Of a stretch of DNA of 64,000 bases, positions 36,516 through 45,799 are shown in pieces; the stretch's first letter is position 1; each line of letters opens with the position of its first letter. Made by a program: the position numbers and the translations under genes. The stretch is from Bacteroidota bacterium (GTDB lineage: Bacteria > Bacteroidota > Bacteroidia > Bacteroidales > Prolixibacteraceae). The notes below the pieces were generated by a model, which worked only from the letters and a program-made list of their open reading frames with translations, did no database searches and had not been told where the DNA came from. The stretch is from NCBI GenBank assembly GCA_023412195.1, contig JAEYNZ010000103.1, forward strand, positions 1 through 64,000, read 5' to 3'.

Positions 36516-36953
36516 CAATAGTGATGAGGCTGGATAAAATTGCGGCTGGCTGAAAGGTAACAAGTCACTGTTTTCGTAAACTTTTTCCACCTCTTCAAGC
36601 CCTTGTCAACTCTATGTTCAATTGAATTTAATATAGAGTATTGCTTTGATATAAAGATGGGGCTGTTCACTGGATTGAAGTTTTTAGTTATCCATGGGCC
36701 GGGTTTGGCAGGGGACAATGATTTCAATAATTTATGGCACTCATGATGAACATAGACTTCAGTATATTCCACTATATTTCAAAATCAATAAGTTTCTTCC
36801 ATAATTTTTTTCTTGTCTGTGCGTTTTTACCAGGTATCATTTCGTAACTGAAAGGCAAATGCCGGGACTCATTCATTTCCGGTAGTACTCTGAAAGAGAA
36901 AAAAGTAATCTTATAGCTGGTATTAAAATGAGTTTCTTTAAATTAGTGGAAGC

Positions 36954-36961
36954 TTATTTTG
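36954..36961 (+). promoter_or_regulatory. Weak candidate -7 box for the eight-gene envelope-machine operon
   Basis: TTATTTTG, one base short of TAnnTTTG, with TTTC about 20 bases upstream, lies 27 bases before the vWA-like gene. It is the best promoter-like match ahead of this operon, but only approximate. Confidence 0.3.
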
Positions 36962-36988
36962 TTAAGCACAATCAATTGTAACTGAGCC

Positions 36989-38260
36989 ATGAAAAAGGAG
37001 ATCGTTTTATTTTTATCCGTACTGTTCATTTTTCTTATTGCAGGATGCCAGGGTGGCGGGCGCAGAACGGGCCCGCAGGATGAGTCTGCAGACAGCCTGG
37101 ATGTGCGGCCTGAAACCATAAGCAAGGTCACTTTCTATATCGAGAATTCAGAAAGCATGTTTGGTTACGTAAATTCAAATACCGAATTTGTAACTGTTCT
37201 TACTGAACTGGCACAGAAATCAGACCTGGTGAGAAGCAATACCGCTTATGATTTCAACTTCATCAATGGAAGGGAACTTCAGATCACCCATATTGGCAAT
37301 GATCCAGGCCGGCTGGCATCATTGCTGAACCGTAATGGTTTCAGAAAAGGTGACATTACAAACAGCAACCTGAACGCCATGTTTGAAAAGGCGTTGGCCA
37401 GTGCAGGCGGCGACAGCATCTCTATCCTGATTTCCGACGGAATTTATGATGTGGGGAAGCAAAATGATCCCTTAAATGCTTTGATCAATGAGGGAAAAGG
37501 ATTACGCACACGGTTTATTCAGCGACTGATGAATGAAAACCTGCAGACATTGCTGGTACAGTTTTCTTCCCGGTTTGCAGGTGATTATTTCCCCGGAATG
37601 GGTGGGGTAGTCCGGAACATTGACCAGGAACGACCTTACTACATCTGGATTTTTGGCAACTCTGACCTGTTAACAAAGTATTTTTCTGAGCAATACCTTC
37701 GCAACCTTGATGGCTATCAGAACATGGCAAGATTTTTTGTAGTCAAAGACTTTAATATACCTTTTGAAGTGGTAGCTCATAACACATTGGGAAATTACAG
37801 AACAGACCGCAGGAGAAGCCACCTGCTCACCGGCATCACTACCGACAGGAATACAAAGGAATTTCAGTTTTCCATTGCCACCAGCTACAGGGAAGTCCCA
37901 TATCCCGAATCCTATTTCAGGGATACAAACAATTATACAAGTTCTCCCAATTATCAGGTAACAGAAGTGTCATCTGCTGATCAGCTGTCGGATTTACTGT
38001 TTAAGGCTTTACCTTTTGAACCTACCCACCTGATCACAGTGAAGGCAAATGGAAACCCTGCCGGAGAACTGCAGGTAAACCTTCAGTATGCCTTTCCCGG
38101 CTGGATTGATAATTCGACTACAGAGAACGACAGAAGCACACCCATTGATACGGATACTACCTTCGGGTTAAACCATCTTACACGAGCCATACAGGAGGCT
38201 TATGCCGAGGCTTCGGGAAAGGAAAACATTGCCAGTTTCAGGATAACGATTCAAAATTAA
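36989..38260 (+). CDS. vWA-like lipoprotein, first gene of the envelope-machine operon
   Basis: A 423-residue lipoprotein (LIAGC, Cys20). The mature part begins with a von Willebrand A-like fold: a first strand and metal-site-like segment KVTFYIENSESMFGYV (E52-x-S54-x-S56, where the usual Asp is Glu), SNLNAMFEKAL as the probable second metal loop, and SISILISDGIYDV. The domain runs to about residue 240; a beta-rich C-terminal part follows. vWA proteins hold partners together through a bound metal. It opens an operon with gaps of 1-10 bases and would present a binding face at the outer side of the envelope. Glu for Asp makes metal binding uncertain. Confidence 0.75.
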   Translation: MKKEIVLFLSVLFIFLIAGCQGGGRRTGPQDESADSLDVRPETISKVTFYIENSESMFGYVNSNTEFVTVLTELAQKSDLVRSNTAYDFNFINGRELQITHIGNDPGRLASLLNRNGFRKGDITNSNLNAMFEKALASAGGDSISILISDGIYDVGKQNDPLNALINEGKGLRTRFIQRLMNENLQTLLVQFSSRFAGDYFPGMGGVVRNIDQERPYYIWIFGNSDLLTKYFSEQYLRNLDGYQNMARFFVVKDFNIPFEVVAHNTLGNYRTDRRRSHLLTGITTDRNTKEFQFSIATSYREVPYPESYFRDTNNYTSSPNYQVTEVSSADQLSDLLFKALPFEPTHLITVKANGNPAGELQVNLQYAFPGWIDNSTTENDRSTPIDTDTTFGLNHLTRAIQEAYAEASGKENIASFRITIQN

Positions 38261-38265
38261 ATACC

Positions 38266-38697
38266 ATGAACTTTTTAAGCAACGCCTTTGCAGCCATTTA
38301 TGAAAACAAACTATTCGGGGTATGGGATCAGGAGTTTAAGCCTATTTTCGATAAGCTATACAATGAAGGGGGTTATGGAAACCTGGGCCTTATTTTTTTA
38401 ATCATTCCCATCATAGGGATGGCCTTGTTTTACTTTTTATGGCAATATCCGTATGCCCGTTTGTGGCACTGGCTGGTCTGGCTGGCTGTTCTGACCCTTA
38501 TTGTAATTGTTTTTACTACAGGTTATGCAAACAGTTTTTTGGCTGAATTTCTTACCAATCCTGATACTGAAGAATTCACGGAGGGCCTTGTAGGGCGTTA
38601 TGCTGCCATCAATGCCGTGCTCGGACTCTTAACAGGTTTTCTGATAAGTCTTGTATTTAAACTGATGAGCAGGATTCAAAAACATTTACCCTTTTAA
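38266..38697 (+). CDS. Small three-helix membrane protein of the envelope-machine operon
   Basis: A 143-residue protein with three predicted helices: LGLIFLIIPIIGMALFYFLW (about 45-64), WLVWLAVLTLIVIVFTTGYA (about 68-88) and INAVLGLLTGFLISLVFKLM (about 115-135). No known domain is recognised. It starts 5 bases after the vWA-like gene and ends 10 bases before the tubulin-like gene, so it is likely the membrane base linking the outer vWA protein to cytoplasmic parts. Confidence 0.7.
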   Translation: MNFLSNAFAAIYENKLFGVWDQEFKPIFDKLYNEGGYGNLGLIFLIIPIIGMALFYFLWQYPYARLWHWLVWLAVLTLIVIVFTTGYANSFLAEFLTNPDTEEFTEGLVGRYAAINAVLGLLTGFLISLVFKLMSRIQKHLPF

Positions 38698-38707
38698 AAA
38701 AACAGAC

Positions 38708-40180
38708 ATGGCTAAAATATTTATTTTCGGAATAGGAGGGACAGGGTCCAGGGTGTTAAAAGCCCTCACCATGCTTTTTGCTGCAGGGTGCAGGTTTCCG
38801 AATGGATTTGACACAGTGGTTCCTGTCATTATCGACCCTGATATTGCCAACGGTGACCTCGACAGGACAAAAGATATATTGAGGCTTTACCAGGAAGTGA
38901 GGAGAAACATTCATCAGCCGGATGATTTTTTTGCCCAGAAGGTACTTTCCCTGCCGAACATTTCACACCCCGATATGATTGATCCCGGGTTTTTTATGTT
39001 TCAGCTAACGGGAACCCATCAGAGCAAGTTTGAAGATTACCTTGATTACAACAACCTGCCACAGGGTGATCAAATGTTTCTGAAACTGCTGTATTCAGAA
39101 AAGAACCTCAAGGACAACCTGGATGTGGGTTTCAAAGGAAATCCCCACATGGGGTCTATGGTGTTGAACCAGTTTACATCATCAGAAGATTTTCAGAAAT
39201 TTGGTTCTGCGTTTAATCCTGGAGATGCAGTGTTTGTAATCAACTCCATTTTCGGGGGCACCGGTGCTGCCGGTTTTCCGCTTCTTGTAAAAAACCTGCG
39301 GTCGCTGAAGACAAATATTGCAAATATTGCTGCCATAACAAAATGTCCCATCGGAGGCATCACCTATCTCCCGTATTTCAATGTAAACCATGATGAGAAA
39401 AGTGCCATCGATTCAGATACCTTTTTAGAGAAATCAAAAATTGCCATCGATTATTACAACCGGACGATTATTGGTCAGCCCAACACTGTAAATGTATTGT
39501 ACCTGCTGGGGAATATCGATGCCGATTTTTATCCCAACAATGAAGGCAAGGGTGCCCAGAAAAACAAGGCACATTTCCTCGAACTGGCAGGGGCTTTCAG
39601 TATTTTCGATTTTTGTGAAAACATTGGAAAATATAAACCACAGGACGATGGAAATTTTCCTGCAGCAGAAATAAAGGAATTTGGAATTGAAAGCAATGCT
39701 GATGTAATCAGGATAAGTGATTTGGGCAAACATGAGAAAATGCTGATCAGAAAACCACTCACCAAGTACAAGCTGTTCAGCAACTATCTTTCGGATGGGC
39801 TCAGCAATGCACTTGGCATTTCGGCCTGGACAAAAAAAAGTCCGCTCGACACCCGCTTTTTCCATCACGACTTTTTTGAAAAAGTTATCAGGCCGTTTAA
39901 CCGTCACTTTGAACAGTGGCTCGATGAGATGGCTTCAAATAAACCAGCCTTTGCACCCTTTAAGAAAACTTCAGAAGATAAGGCTCTCGAATTTGTGGAT
40001 GAACCGGGCAGGCAACCCAAAGGGTACTGGTATTTATTGAAAGGCAAAAGCTTCAAAGCGCTTGACATAGAAAATTGCAGGAAGATCAATCAGGTAGATT
40101 CGGAGAACAACATCACCCGCTTCTTTAAGTTATTTGGGAAGACTACTGAAAGGGTGTTGGAAAATCAGAAACTCATATAG
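38708..40180 (+). CDS. Tubulin/FtsZ-superfamily-like GTPase
   Basis: A 490-residue cytosolic protein with tubulin/FtsZ nucleotide-binding features: an N-terminal glycine loop KIFIFGIGGTGSRVLKAL (G8-G13) and, at the expected distance, FGGTGAAG (182-189), matching the GGGTG[ST]G tubulin signature with the preceding hydrophobic strand AVFVINSI. FtsZ itself has about 320 conserved residues; the rest here (from about 330) is different, so this is a divergent tubulin-like family, not the division protein. Polymerisation is possible but unproven. The operon partners (vWA, OmpA-type protein) match the context I recall from a computational report of FtsZ-like families in proposed membrane-remodelling systems (Makarova and Koonin, 2010). 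Confidence 0.75.
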   Translation: MAKIFIFGIGGTGSRVLKALTMLFAAGCRFPNGFDTVVPVIIDPDIANGDLDRTKDILRLYQEVRRNIHQPDDFFAQKVLSLPNISHPDMIDPGFFMFQLTGTHQSKFEDYLDYNNLPQGDQMFLKLLYSEKNLKDNLDVGFKGNPHMGSMVLNQFTSSEDFQKFGSAFNPGDAVFVINSIFGGTGAAGFPLLVKNLRSLKTNIANIAAITKCPIGGITYLPYFNVNHDEKSAIDSDTFLEKSKIAIDYYNRTIIGQPNTVNVLYLLGNIDADFYPNNEGKGAQKNKAHFLELAGAFSIFDFCENIGKYKPQDDGNFPAAEIKEFGIESNADVIRISDLGKHEKMLIRKPLTKYKLFSNYLSDGLSNALGISAWTKKSPLDTRFFHHDFFEKVIRPFNRHFEQWLDEMASNKPAFAPFKKTSEDKALEFVDEPGRQPKGYWYLLKGKSFKALDIENCRKINQVDSENNITRFFKLFGKTTERVLENQKLI

Positions 40181-40182
40181 TC

Positions 40183-43100
40183 ATGGAGAAAAAAATATTT
40201 CGCATACACGAAGGGAACCAGGATACCGGGTGGTTCAGAAGCATAAAACCCGATTTTAACAAGGTGGTAACAGATGGCAAAAAGGTGGCCACATCAATTC
40301 CAAGTCCTTTTGCCCAGATCGACCTGGTTAAATCAGCCTTCAGGTGGGTAGCTGATCATGGCATTGAAGGCCATACCCAACAGCACAGACTGGTTTCAGA
40401 TGCGCTCGACATAGGGCAGATGTTTTTTATATCGAACCGGATCAGCGATAAAATAGAGATAGTTGCCTGGGATCCGGTTAAAAGGATGAATGATCTGCTT
40501 GAGGACGGGAACCCAAATCATACCGCCATGGCAAGGACACTGGCGGTATACTGGGAACAGGATGCCGGAATCTACAATTTCGATAAGGTGTCGAGACTTT
40601 ATTTTATTTTGAACAGTCATGGTGAAATATTGGGAGGAACTTCACCCTCTACCTTATTTTTTGCCTCTCCTGACGCAAGGAAATATGTTCCAGAAATACA
40701 TTGCGGCAGTGATGTATTGCTTGATGAAAATTACTTTTCACTTGCCAGGAGAGAACATTCCTATATTGAATATCTCTTTTCATTATCTAACATCAGGGGT
40801 TTTACGAATTACTTTGATGAGTTCTACAGTTATCTGAATGCAGTACGAAAGGAACTTACTGATGATCTGAAACAAAGAATACACAGATTTACACCAGATA
40901 CCCATACCAGGTACAAGCCTTGTCTTGTTCAGCATAATCCCGGTGACACATGTGAAGTTTTAAATATTCCATTGGGTACAGAACCCGATATGAAGGATGT
41001 AGTCAGGAATGAAAGTGATTTTCTGATCATGTCGGATTTAACGGATGAACAGTATCCGCCGCTGGTTTTACCCGATGAAAGGTTTTCGAAGAAGTATCGT
41101 TACGTTTCTTCAGGGGTCATGTGGAATCCGGATTCCACAGGCCTGAAAATAAACACACGTACAGCAGCTGACTCAGTCCTTCCTTTCCAGGAACACCGGT
41201 ATCCCTGGCTGACCAAAGGGAATTTCCTGCAGGATAAGATCGTGAAACTGCCTTACTCCATTCAGAAAAACAAGTTTGAACTGGCCGGTGCTGACAACTA
41301 CCTGCTCCCGCTTACATCAACTTTCTTCAGATACTTTGGTGTTCAAAAGGTCTCATCGATGTGTACGGTGCACCAGCAAAGTACAGGAGGTGTTGAGGTC
41401 ACCCTTCGAATTCCGGTACGTGGTGGTGAGGTAACTTTTAAGAAACTATACCACGAACGCGATCAGGTTCAGGCACAACTTCATCTTGCCATACTGCCCT
41501 TTGTGCGGGTTGAATCTTTCCCTCTGAAATATACAGCAGGATTGTTGCATAAGGAGGTTCCAGCATCCGGAAATGAATCAGTTTCAGTTTCTTTTCTGGA
41601 AAAGGGGAAGCAGGTTGAAACATCGGCTCCTGTTGTCAGAAGTCCTGGGGATGATATGTTAAAAAGTAGCTACCAGAGCCTGCAGGGACAGTTTGATGTA
41701 ATTGGTTTACGTCATTCTTCATTTGGTGAAGCCTATATTATTCCCAAATTTAATAAATACCTGCAGGGGAACGATTCCTATAAGTTTGCCATCGACTTTG
41801 GAACCACCAATACGCATATCGAATACAAAAAATCAGGTACTACAGAGAATGTTCTTGCCAGCTCATTCCCAAATACATTCTGGGCATCGTTACTCGACCT
41901 GAATGCCGACCCCGATAACCTGTATGTGGTTAATGAAAATATTTTTGAGCAGGAGTTGATGCCGCTGGCATTTGGTGTGGATAAAGTTGGTTTTCCCCTC
42001 CGCACAGCAGTTGCAGAAAACAACAACATCAATTACAATTCAGATGTAGAAGTATTCAAACACATCAACAATTTCCTGTTGTATGACAGGCAGAAACAAC
42101 TTGATCACCTGGTTATCAAAACGAAACTGAAGTGGAGCAATTTCAGAAAGCCTGTGGAGCAAAAAAGGGTTGAATCATATATTGAATACCTTTTATGGCT
42201 GGTTTATTACAAGGTATTAATGGAAAACGGCAACCTGGGCCAGACTGAAATCATTTGGTTTTATCCTGTAAGCATGCCGGTTTATCATCAGAACTTTCTG
42301 GATGATAAATGGAAGAAGCTTTATGAAAAGGTATTTGGCAGTTTTGCACGTGAAGGTAACATCAGCAAGATGGCTGAAAGCACAGCCCCATTTTATTTTT
42401 ACCACAACCGGCTAGGTGTGCTGGGATTATCCGTTTCGGTCGACATAGGTGGAGGAAGTTCTGATATTGCCATTTTCGACAGGGGAGTACCACGTTTGAT
42501 TTCTTCATTCAGGTTTGCAGGAGATGCTATTTTTGGAGATGGATATGGCGGCAGTCCTTCAATCAATGGATTTGTAAACAGGTTCAGGGGGCCAGCAGAG
42601 ACTTATCTGAGGGGAAGCAATACAGATAAGCTGGAGATCATGAATTATATCATTGAAAGAAATGGCGATTCGGCCGACTTCAGCAACTTTTTGTTTTCGC
42701 TGAGTGCCGATAGCAACAGTCCCTTCAGTTACGACGACCTCATAAGGAATGATCAGTCTATAAAGCTCAGCATTCTTGTGTTTTATGCTGCGCTGGGCTA
42801 CTATGTTGCAAATCTGATGAAACTTACAGGTTTTGGTATTCCTGAGAACATATTGTTTAGCGGAACAGGTTCAAAATCGTTGTCGTTTCTTGATTCAGGC
42901 ACATACAAAAACATGAGCGACTTGTATGGATTTATTTTCAGGAACATTTACGCAAAGACAAAAGAAGAAAGGATCAGAATCCAGCAGTCACCCATGCCCA
43001 AGGAGATTACCTGTAAGGGAGGCCTTCTGGCAGATCAACATGATGTTGAAGTACCGGTTAAATTCTGGATAGGCAGGGAAGGCAGCAATGGTGTTGTTGA

Positions 43101-43440
43101 TACAGAAAACCTTCGGGATGTTCCAAAATACAAACAGGTAGACAGGGAACTGATGCAGGAAGTAATGCATTCGGTACATGAATTTTATAATCTTTTAGAT
43201 AGCTATTTCGACAATAAAAGAATTGAAAACCTTTATGGGATCAGCCGTGATGCCTATGTTGAATTCAAACAGTTAAGGGAAGACGATCTGGGACATTTTT
43301 TCGAGAAAGGAATTGATGTAAAGATCAGGGAGGAGGGGAACGATGAGAACCTGACCCTGACAGAACCTTTGTTTTTTTATCCGTTAAAGGGTATGCTGAA
43401 CAGGCTTTCCTATAAACTTTCTCAAACGAATAATATTTAA
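40183..43440 (+). CDS. Large actin/Hsp70-fold ATPase with long N-terminal extension
   Basis: A 1085-residue protein. The C-terminal half has the three actin/Hsp70 nucleotide motifs: phosphate 1 FAIDFGTTNTHIEY (535-548), phosphate 2 VDIGGGSSDIAIFD (753-766) and adenosine ILFSGTGSKSL (890-900). The first 530 residues match no domain I know; they are mixed alpha/beta and may bind partners. No membrane segment is seen. It begins 2 bases after the tubulin-like gene, so the operon encodes both an actin-like and a tubulin-like NTPase, a rare pairing. It could act as a chaperone-type motor or as a filament regulator; the sequence does not decide. Confidence 0.8.
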   Translation: MEKKIFRIHEGNQDTGWFRSIKPDFNKVVTDGKKVATSIPSPFAQIDLVKSAFRWVADHGIEGHTQQHRLVSDALDIGQMFFISNRISDKIEIVAWDPVKRMNDLLEDGNPNHTAMARTLAVYWEQDAGIYNFDKVSRLYFILNSHGEILGGTSPSTLFFASPDARKYVPEIHCGSDVLLDENYFSLARREHSYIEYLFSLSNIRGFTNYFDEFYSYLNAVRKELTDDLKQRIHRFTPDTHTRYKPCLVQHNPGDTCEVLNIPLGTEPDMKDVVRNESDFLIMSDLTDEQYPPLVLPDERFSKKYRYVSSGVMWNPDSTGLKINTRTAADSVLPFQEHRYPWLTKGNFLQDKIVKLPYSIQKNKFELAGADNYLLPLTSTFFRYFGVQKVSSMCTVHQQSTGGVEVTLRIPVRGGEVTFKKLYHERDQVQAQLHLAILPFVRVESFPLKYTAGLLHKEVPASGNESVSVSFLEKGKQVETSAPVVRSPGDDMLKSSYQSLQGQFDVIGLRHSSFGEAYIIPKFNKYLQGNDSYKFAIDFGTTNTHIEYKKSGTTENVLASSFPNTFWASLLDLNADPDNLYVVNENIFEQELMPLAFGVDKVGFPLRTAVAENNNINYNSDVEVFKHINNFLLYDRQKQLDHLVIKTKLKWSNFRKPVEQKRVESYIEYLLWLVYYKVLMENGNLGQTEIIWFYPVSMPVYHQNFLDDKWKKLYEKVFGSFAREGNISKMAESTAPFYFYHNRLGVLGLSVSVDIGGGSSDIAIFDRGVPRLISSFRFAGDAIFGDGYGGSPSINGFVNRFRGPAETYLRGSNTDKLEIMNYIIERNGDSADFSNFLFSLSADSNSPFSYDDLIRNDQSIKLSILVFYAALGYYVANLMKLTGFGIPENILFSGTGSKSLSFLDSGTYKNMSDLYGFIFRNIYAKTKEERIRIQQSPMPKEITCKGGLLADQHDVEVPVKFWIGREGSNGVVDTENLRDVPKYKQVDRELMQEVMHSVHEFYNLLDSYFDNKRIENLYGISRDAYVEFKQLREDDLGHFFEKGIDVKIREEGNDENLTLTEPLFFYPLKGMLNRLSYKLSQTNNI

Positions 43441-43441
43441 G

Positions 43442-44086
43442 ATGAACTTCTTTGCTGAATACTGGCAACTTATAGCTGCTTTTATGGCGGGGGTTTTAAG
43501 CAGTGCGCTATCCATCAGCTATTTCTATTATTTTATGAGATGGAAAAGAAGAAAGGGAAGCTGGGGTCAGCATAATGCTTCGCATGCACAGCCACATCAT
43601 TTTGAAACCTCAGGCAATGACAACAGCCAGTTTAGGGAGATCAAAAAGGAGCTGTTATCCATCAGACAAAATCTTGAGGACGCGAAAAAGGAAATCAGAG
43701 GGTTGAGGCAGGAATCCAACAGACCAGTTAAACCCAACCGCGTTGTTGAGTTTGAAGTTAAGAATAATACCGAGGTTCGTTTTTTTTCGATACCATCAAA
43801 AAACGGCACGTTTCCTGAAGAAAAGGCTAGTCAGGAAGAAAATGACAACACATGGTATAAAATAGAATTTCAGAAAAAATCATCTCAGGGTAAGCTTTAT
43901 TACATAGCTGGCAAAGCTGACAAGAGGGCATTGAATCAGATTGATTTGTTTTTAAAACCGGCGTGTGACCTTGAGAATCCGGGTTTAATGAATCCGCAGA
44001 AGATTCAGGTTATAAAACCGGGAAAGGTGGAGCTTAAAGATGGAAACTGGGTTGTTGGAGAAAAAATTAAACTCCGTTTAAGTTAA
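43442..44086 (+). CDS. Membrane-anchored protein with coiled coil and beta-rich C-terminal domain
   Basis: A 214-residue protein with one N-terminal helix (about residues 8-31) followed by a basic RWKRRK stop-transfer, a short coiled coil (about 60-90, REIKKELLSIRQNLEDAKKE) and a C-terminal beta-rich domain (about 98-214). The basic residues after the helix put the C-terminal part in the cytoplasm. No family is recognised. One base separates it from the ATPase gene and six from the channel gene, so it may link the ATPase to the membrane channel. Confidence 0.7.
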   Translation: MNFFAEYWQLIAAFMAGVLSSALSISYFYYFMRWKRRKGSWGQHNASHAQPHHFETSGNDNSQFREIKKELLSIRQNLEDAKKEIRGLRQESNRPVKPNRVVEFEVKNNTEVRFFSIPSKNGTFPEEKASQEENDNTWYKIEFQKKSSQGKLYYIAGKADKRALNQIDLFLKPACDLENPGLMNPQKIQVIKPGKVELKDGNWVVGEKIKLRLS

Positions 44087-44092
44087 GGATAC

Positions 44093-45799
44093 ATGTACCT
44101 GATAAATCAGATAAATATAGATTTAGGGATACTGAAAATTACCGATGGGCTTCATCTGGCAGAAGCGGTTATAATTGGGATCATTATTATAATTCAGATA
44201 CAACAGACCATCCGCACGTTGCGGAAGATAAAAGTTTTGGAAAAGGCATTCAAAACCGGTATCAGTTTGGAACAGGGATGGCTTGATGAAAAGGAATTTA
44301 AACGCAGCGGGTCTTTGACTACAGAAATACAATCAAATGAGGAAAATGGAAAGTTAGCAGATCGTTTTAAAAAGATCACTGTTGTTAAGGCAAACGGGCA
44401 GGATGGCATCGTTCACCGGATTGCAGAGGCAATAAATCACTATCTGATCAGGAACTACGGGGCAGTTGTAAATTTTGGCATCATAAAAGACATTATTGAA
44501 AGGGAAGTCGACAATTATGATGAAGAAATCACACAGTCCATTCCCACACCCCTTTACCTGGGGCTGGGAGCTACAATGTTGGGCATTATATTCGGATTGC
44601 TTGCCATACCGGTTATTTCAGCTACCGATGGTGGAGGGGAAACACTGGCTTTTATGGGCGTTATAAACCCGCTGATCGATGGGGTGAAAATAGCGATGAT
44701 TGCAAGTGTCGTTGGCCTGTTGTTAACTACCGGGCTTTCATCGTTCAGATACAAATCAGCCAGACTTTCCATTCTCAACAACAAGAACCGGATGCTGACC
44801 TACCTGGAAACGGAGTTGCTGCCCGAGCTGTATGAAACAGAAGGGTCAGGAGTGTCGGGATTGAAATACAGCCTCGATCAGTTTTCAAGGAAAGCTGATG
44901 AAATTGTTTCGAGGGTTGATGAGACAGTACAAAAAACATACAAGAACATCCAGGTGCAGCTGGACCTTGTTGGAAGGGTTGAACAGATGGATATCAACCA
45001 GATAGCAAGACTTAACCTTGAAGTTTTTAAGCAGCTTGAACGGAATATGAAGGCTTTGGCCGGATTCTCTGAATATCTTGCTTCGATTGAAAAGATTTCA
45101 GGGCACCTGGACCAGTTTGCATCACGAACTGAAAGTATTGACAAGGTAGCAGACCAGATTCAGGAAACCCTTGCTGAATCGGGACGCCTTACTAAATTTC
45201 TGACACAGCATTTCGAGGAAATGGAATCATTGGGCGATCATGCACGAAAGGCAGTATCAGTCACAGGAGGCATAACAATTGACGCCTTTAACCTGGCAGA
45301 ATCACATTTCCGGAATGCAATAGAGAGCCTTGAGAAAGAGATTGACAATCGCATTCAATTGTTAAATACGAGAGTGAACCTGGAAGAATCACAGCTGAAT
45401 GAAAAGTATGCACAATTCAAGGCGGAAATGCACCAGTTAACCTCCCTTCATCTCGAATCATTCCGAAAGGCTTATACTGAATCCATCCCACGGTTTGAAC
45501 AGCTTGATAAGCTGGGAGAACTTGAACCTATAAAGAATATCATCGATCACAATACCCAAAACCTGAAGGATGTAATCGTTGAGAACAACGATAAACTGAA
45601 TGATAATTTATCGAGGTTGAATGCCAATCTTGAAAGAATTATTTCGCAGGATCATAATGCAAGGTTGCTGCAGGAACTGGTAGATAAGCAGAAAAAGTCG
45701 GGTAATAACGGCAGCTCTAAATCTGTAAGGACGAAGCGTGAATACAAGCCCGTAAAATCATTCCTGGGAATATTCAAATGGAAAAGAAGGAATAAATGA
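44093..45799 (+). CDS. MotA/ExbB/ZorA-like proton-channel subunit with long cytoplasmic tail
   Basis: A 568-residue protein with three helices (about 22-42, 153-176, 195-216). The last two, with LGLGATMLGIIFGLLAIPVI and NPLIDGVKIAMIASVVGLLL, resemble the MotA/TolQ/ExbB channel pair. From about residue 220 a predicted helical, coiled tail of 350 residues extends into the cytoplasm. Three helices plus a long tail is the layout of ZorA in Zorya phage-defence systems rather than flagellar MotA (four helices, short tail). It forms a stator with the next gene, overlapping it by 4 bases, and would turn proton or sodium flow into tail rotation that could drive the partner NTPases. Confidence 0.85.
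   Translation: MYLINQINIDLGILKITDGLHLAEAVIIGIIIIIQIQQTIRTLRKIKVLEKAFKTGISLEQGWLDEKEFKRSGSLTTEIQSNEENGKLADRFKKITVVKANGQDGIVHRIAEAINHYLIRNYGAVVNFGIIKDIIEREVDNYDEEITQSIPTPLYLGLGATMLGIIFGLLAIPVISATDGGGETLAFMGVINPLIDGVKIAMIASVVGLLLTTGLSSFRYKSARLSILNNKNRMLTYLETELLPELYETEGSGVSGLKYSLDQFSRKADEIVSRVDETVQKTYKNIQVQLDLVGRVEQMDINQIARLNLEVFKQLERNMKALAGFSEYLASIEKISGHLDQFASRTESIDKVADQIQETLAESGRLTKFLTQHFEEMESLGDHARKAVSVTGGITIDAFNLAESHFRNAIESLEKEIDNRIQLLNTRVNLEESQLNEKYAQFKAEMHQLTSLHLESFRKAYTESIPRFEQLDKLGELEPIKNIIDHNTQNLKDVIVENNDKLNDNLSRLNANLERIISQDHNARLLQELVDKQKKSGNNGSSKSVRTKREYKPVKSFLGIFKWKRRNK

Noticed and set aside
36515..36772. 85-codon minus-strand frame in the gap before the stator operon
   Set aside because: No domain, unusual composition and partial overlap with repeat sequence; judged chance.
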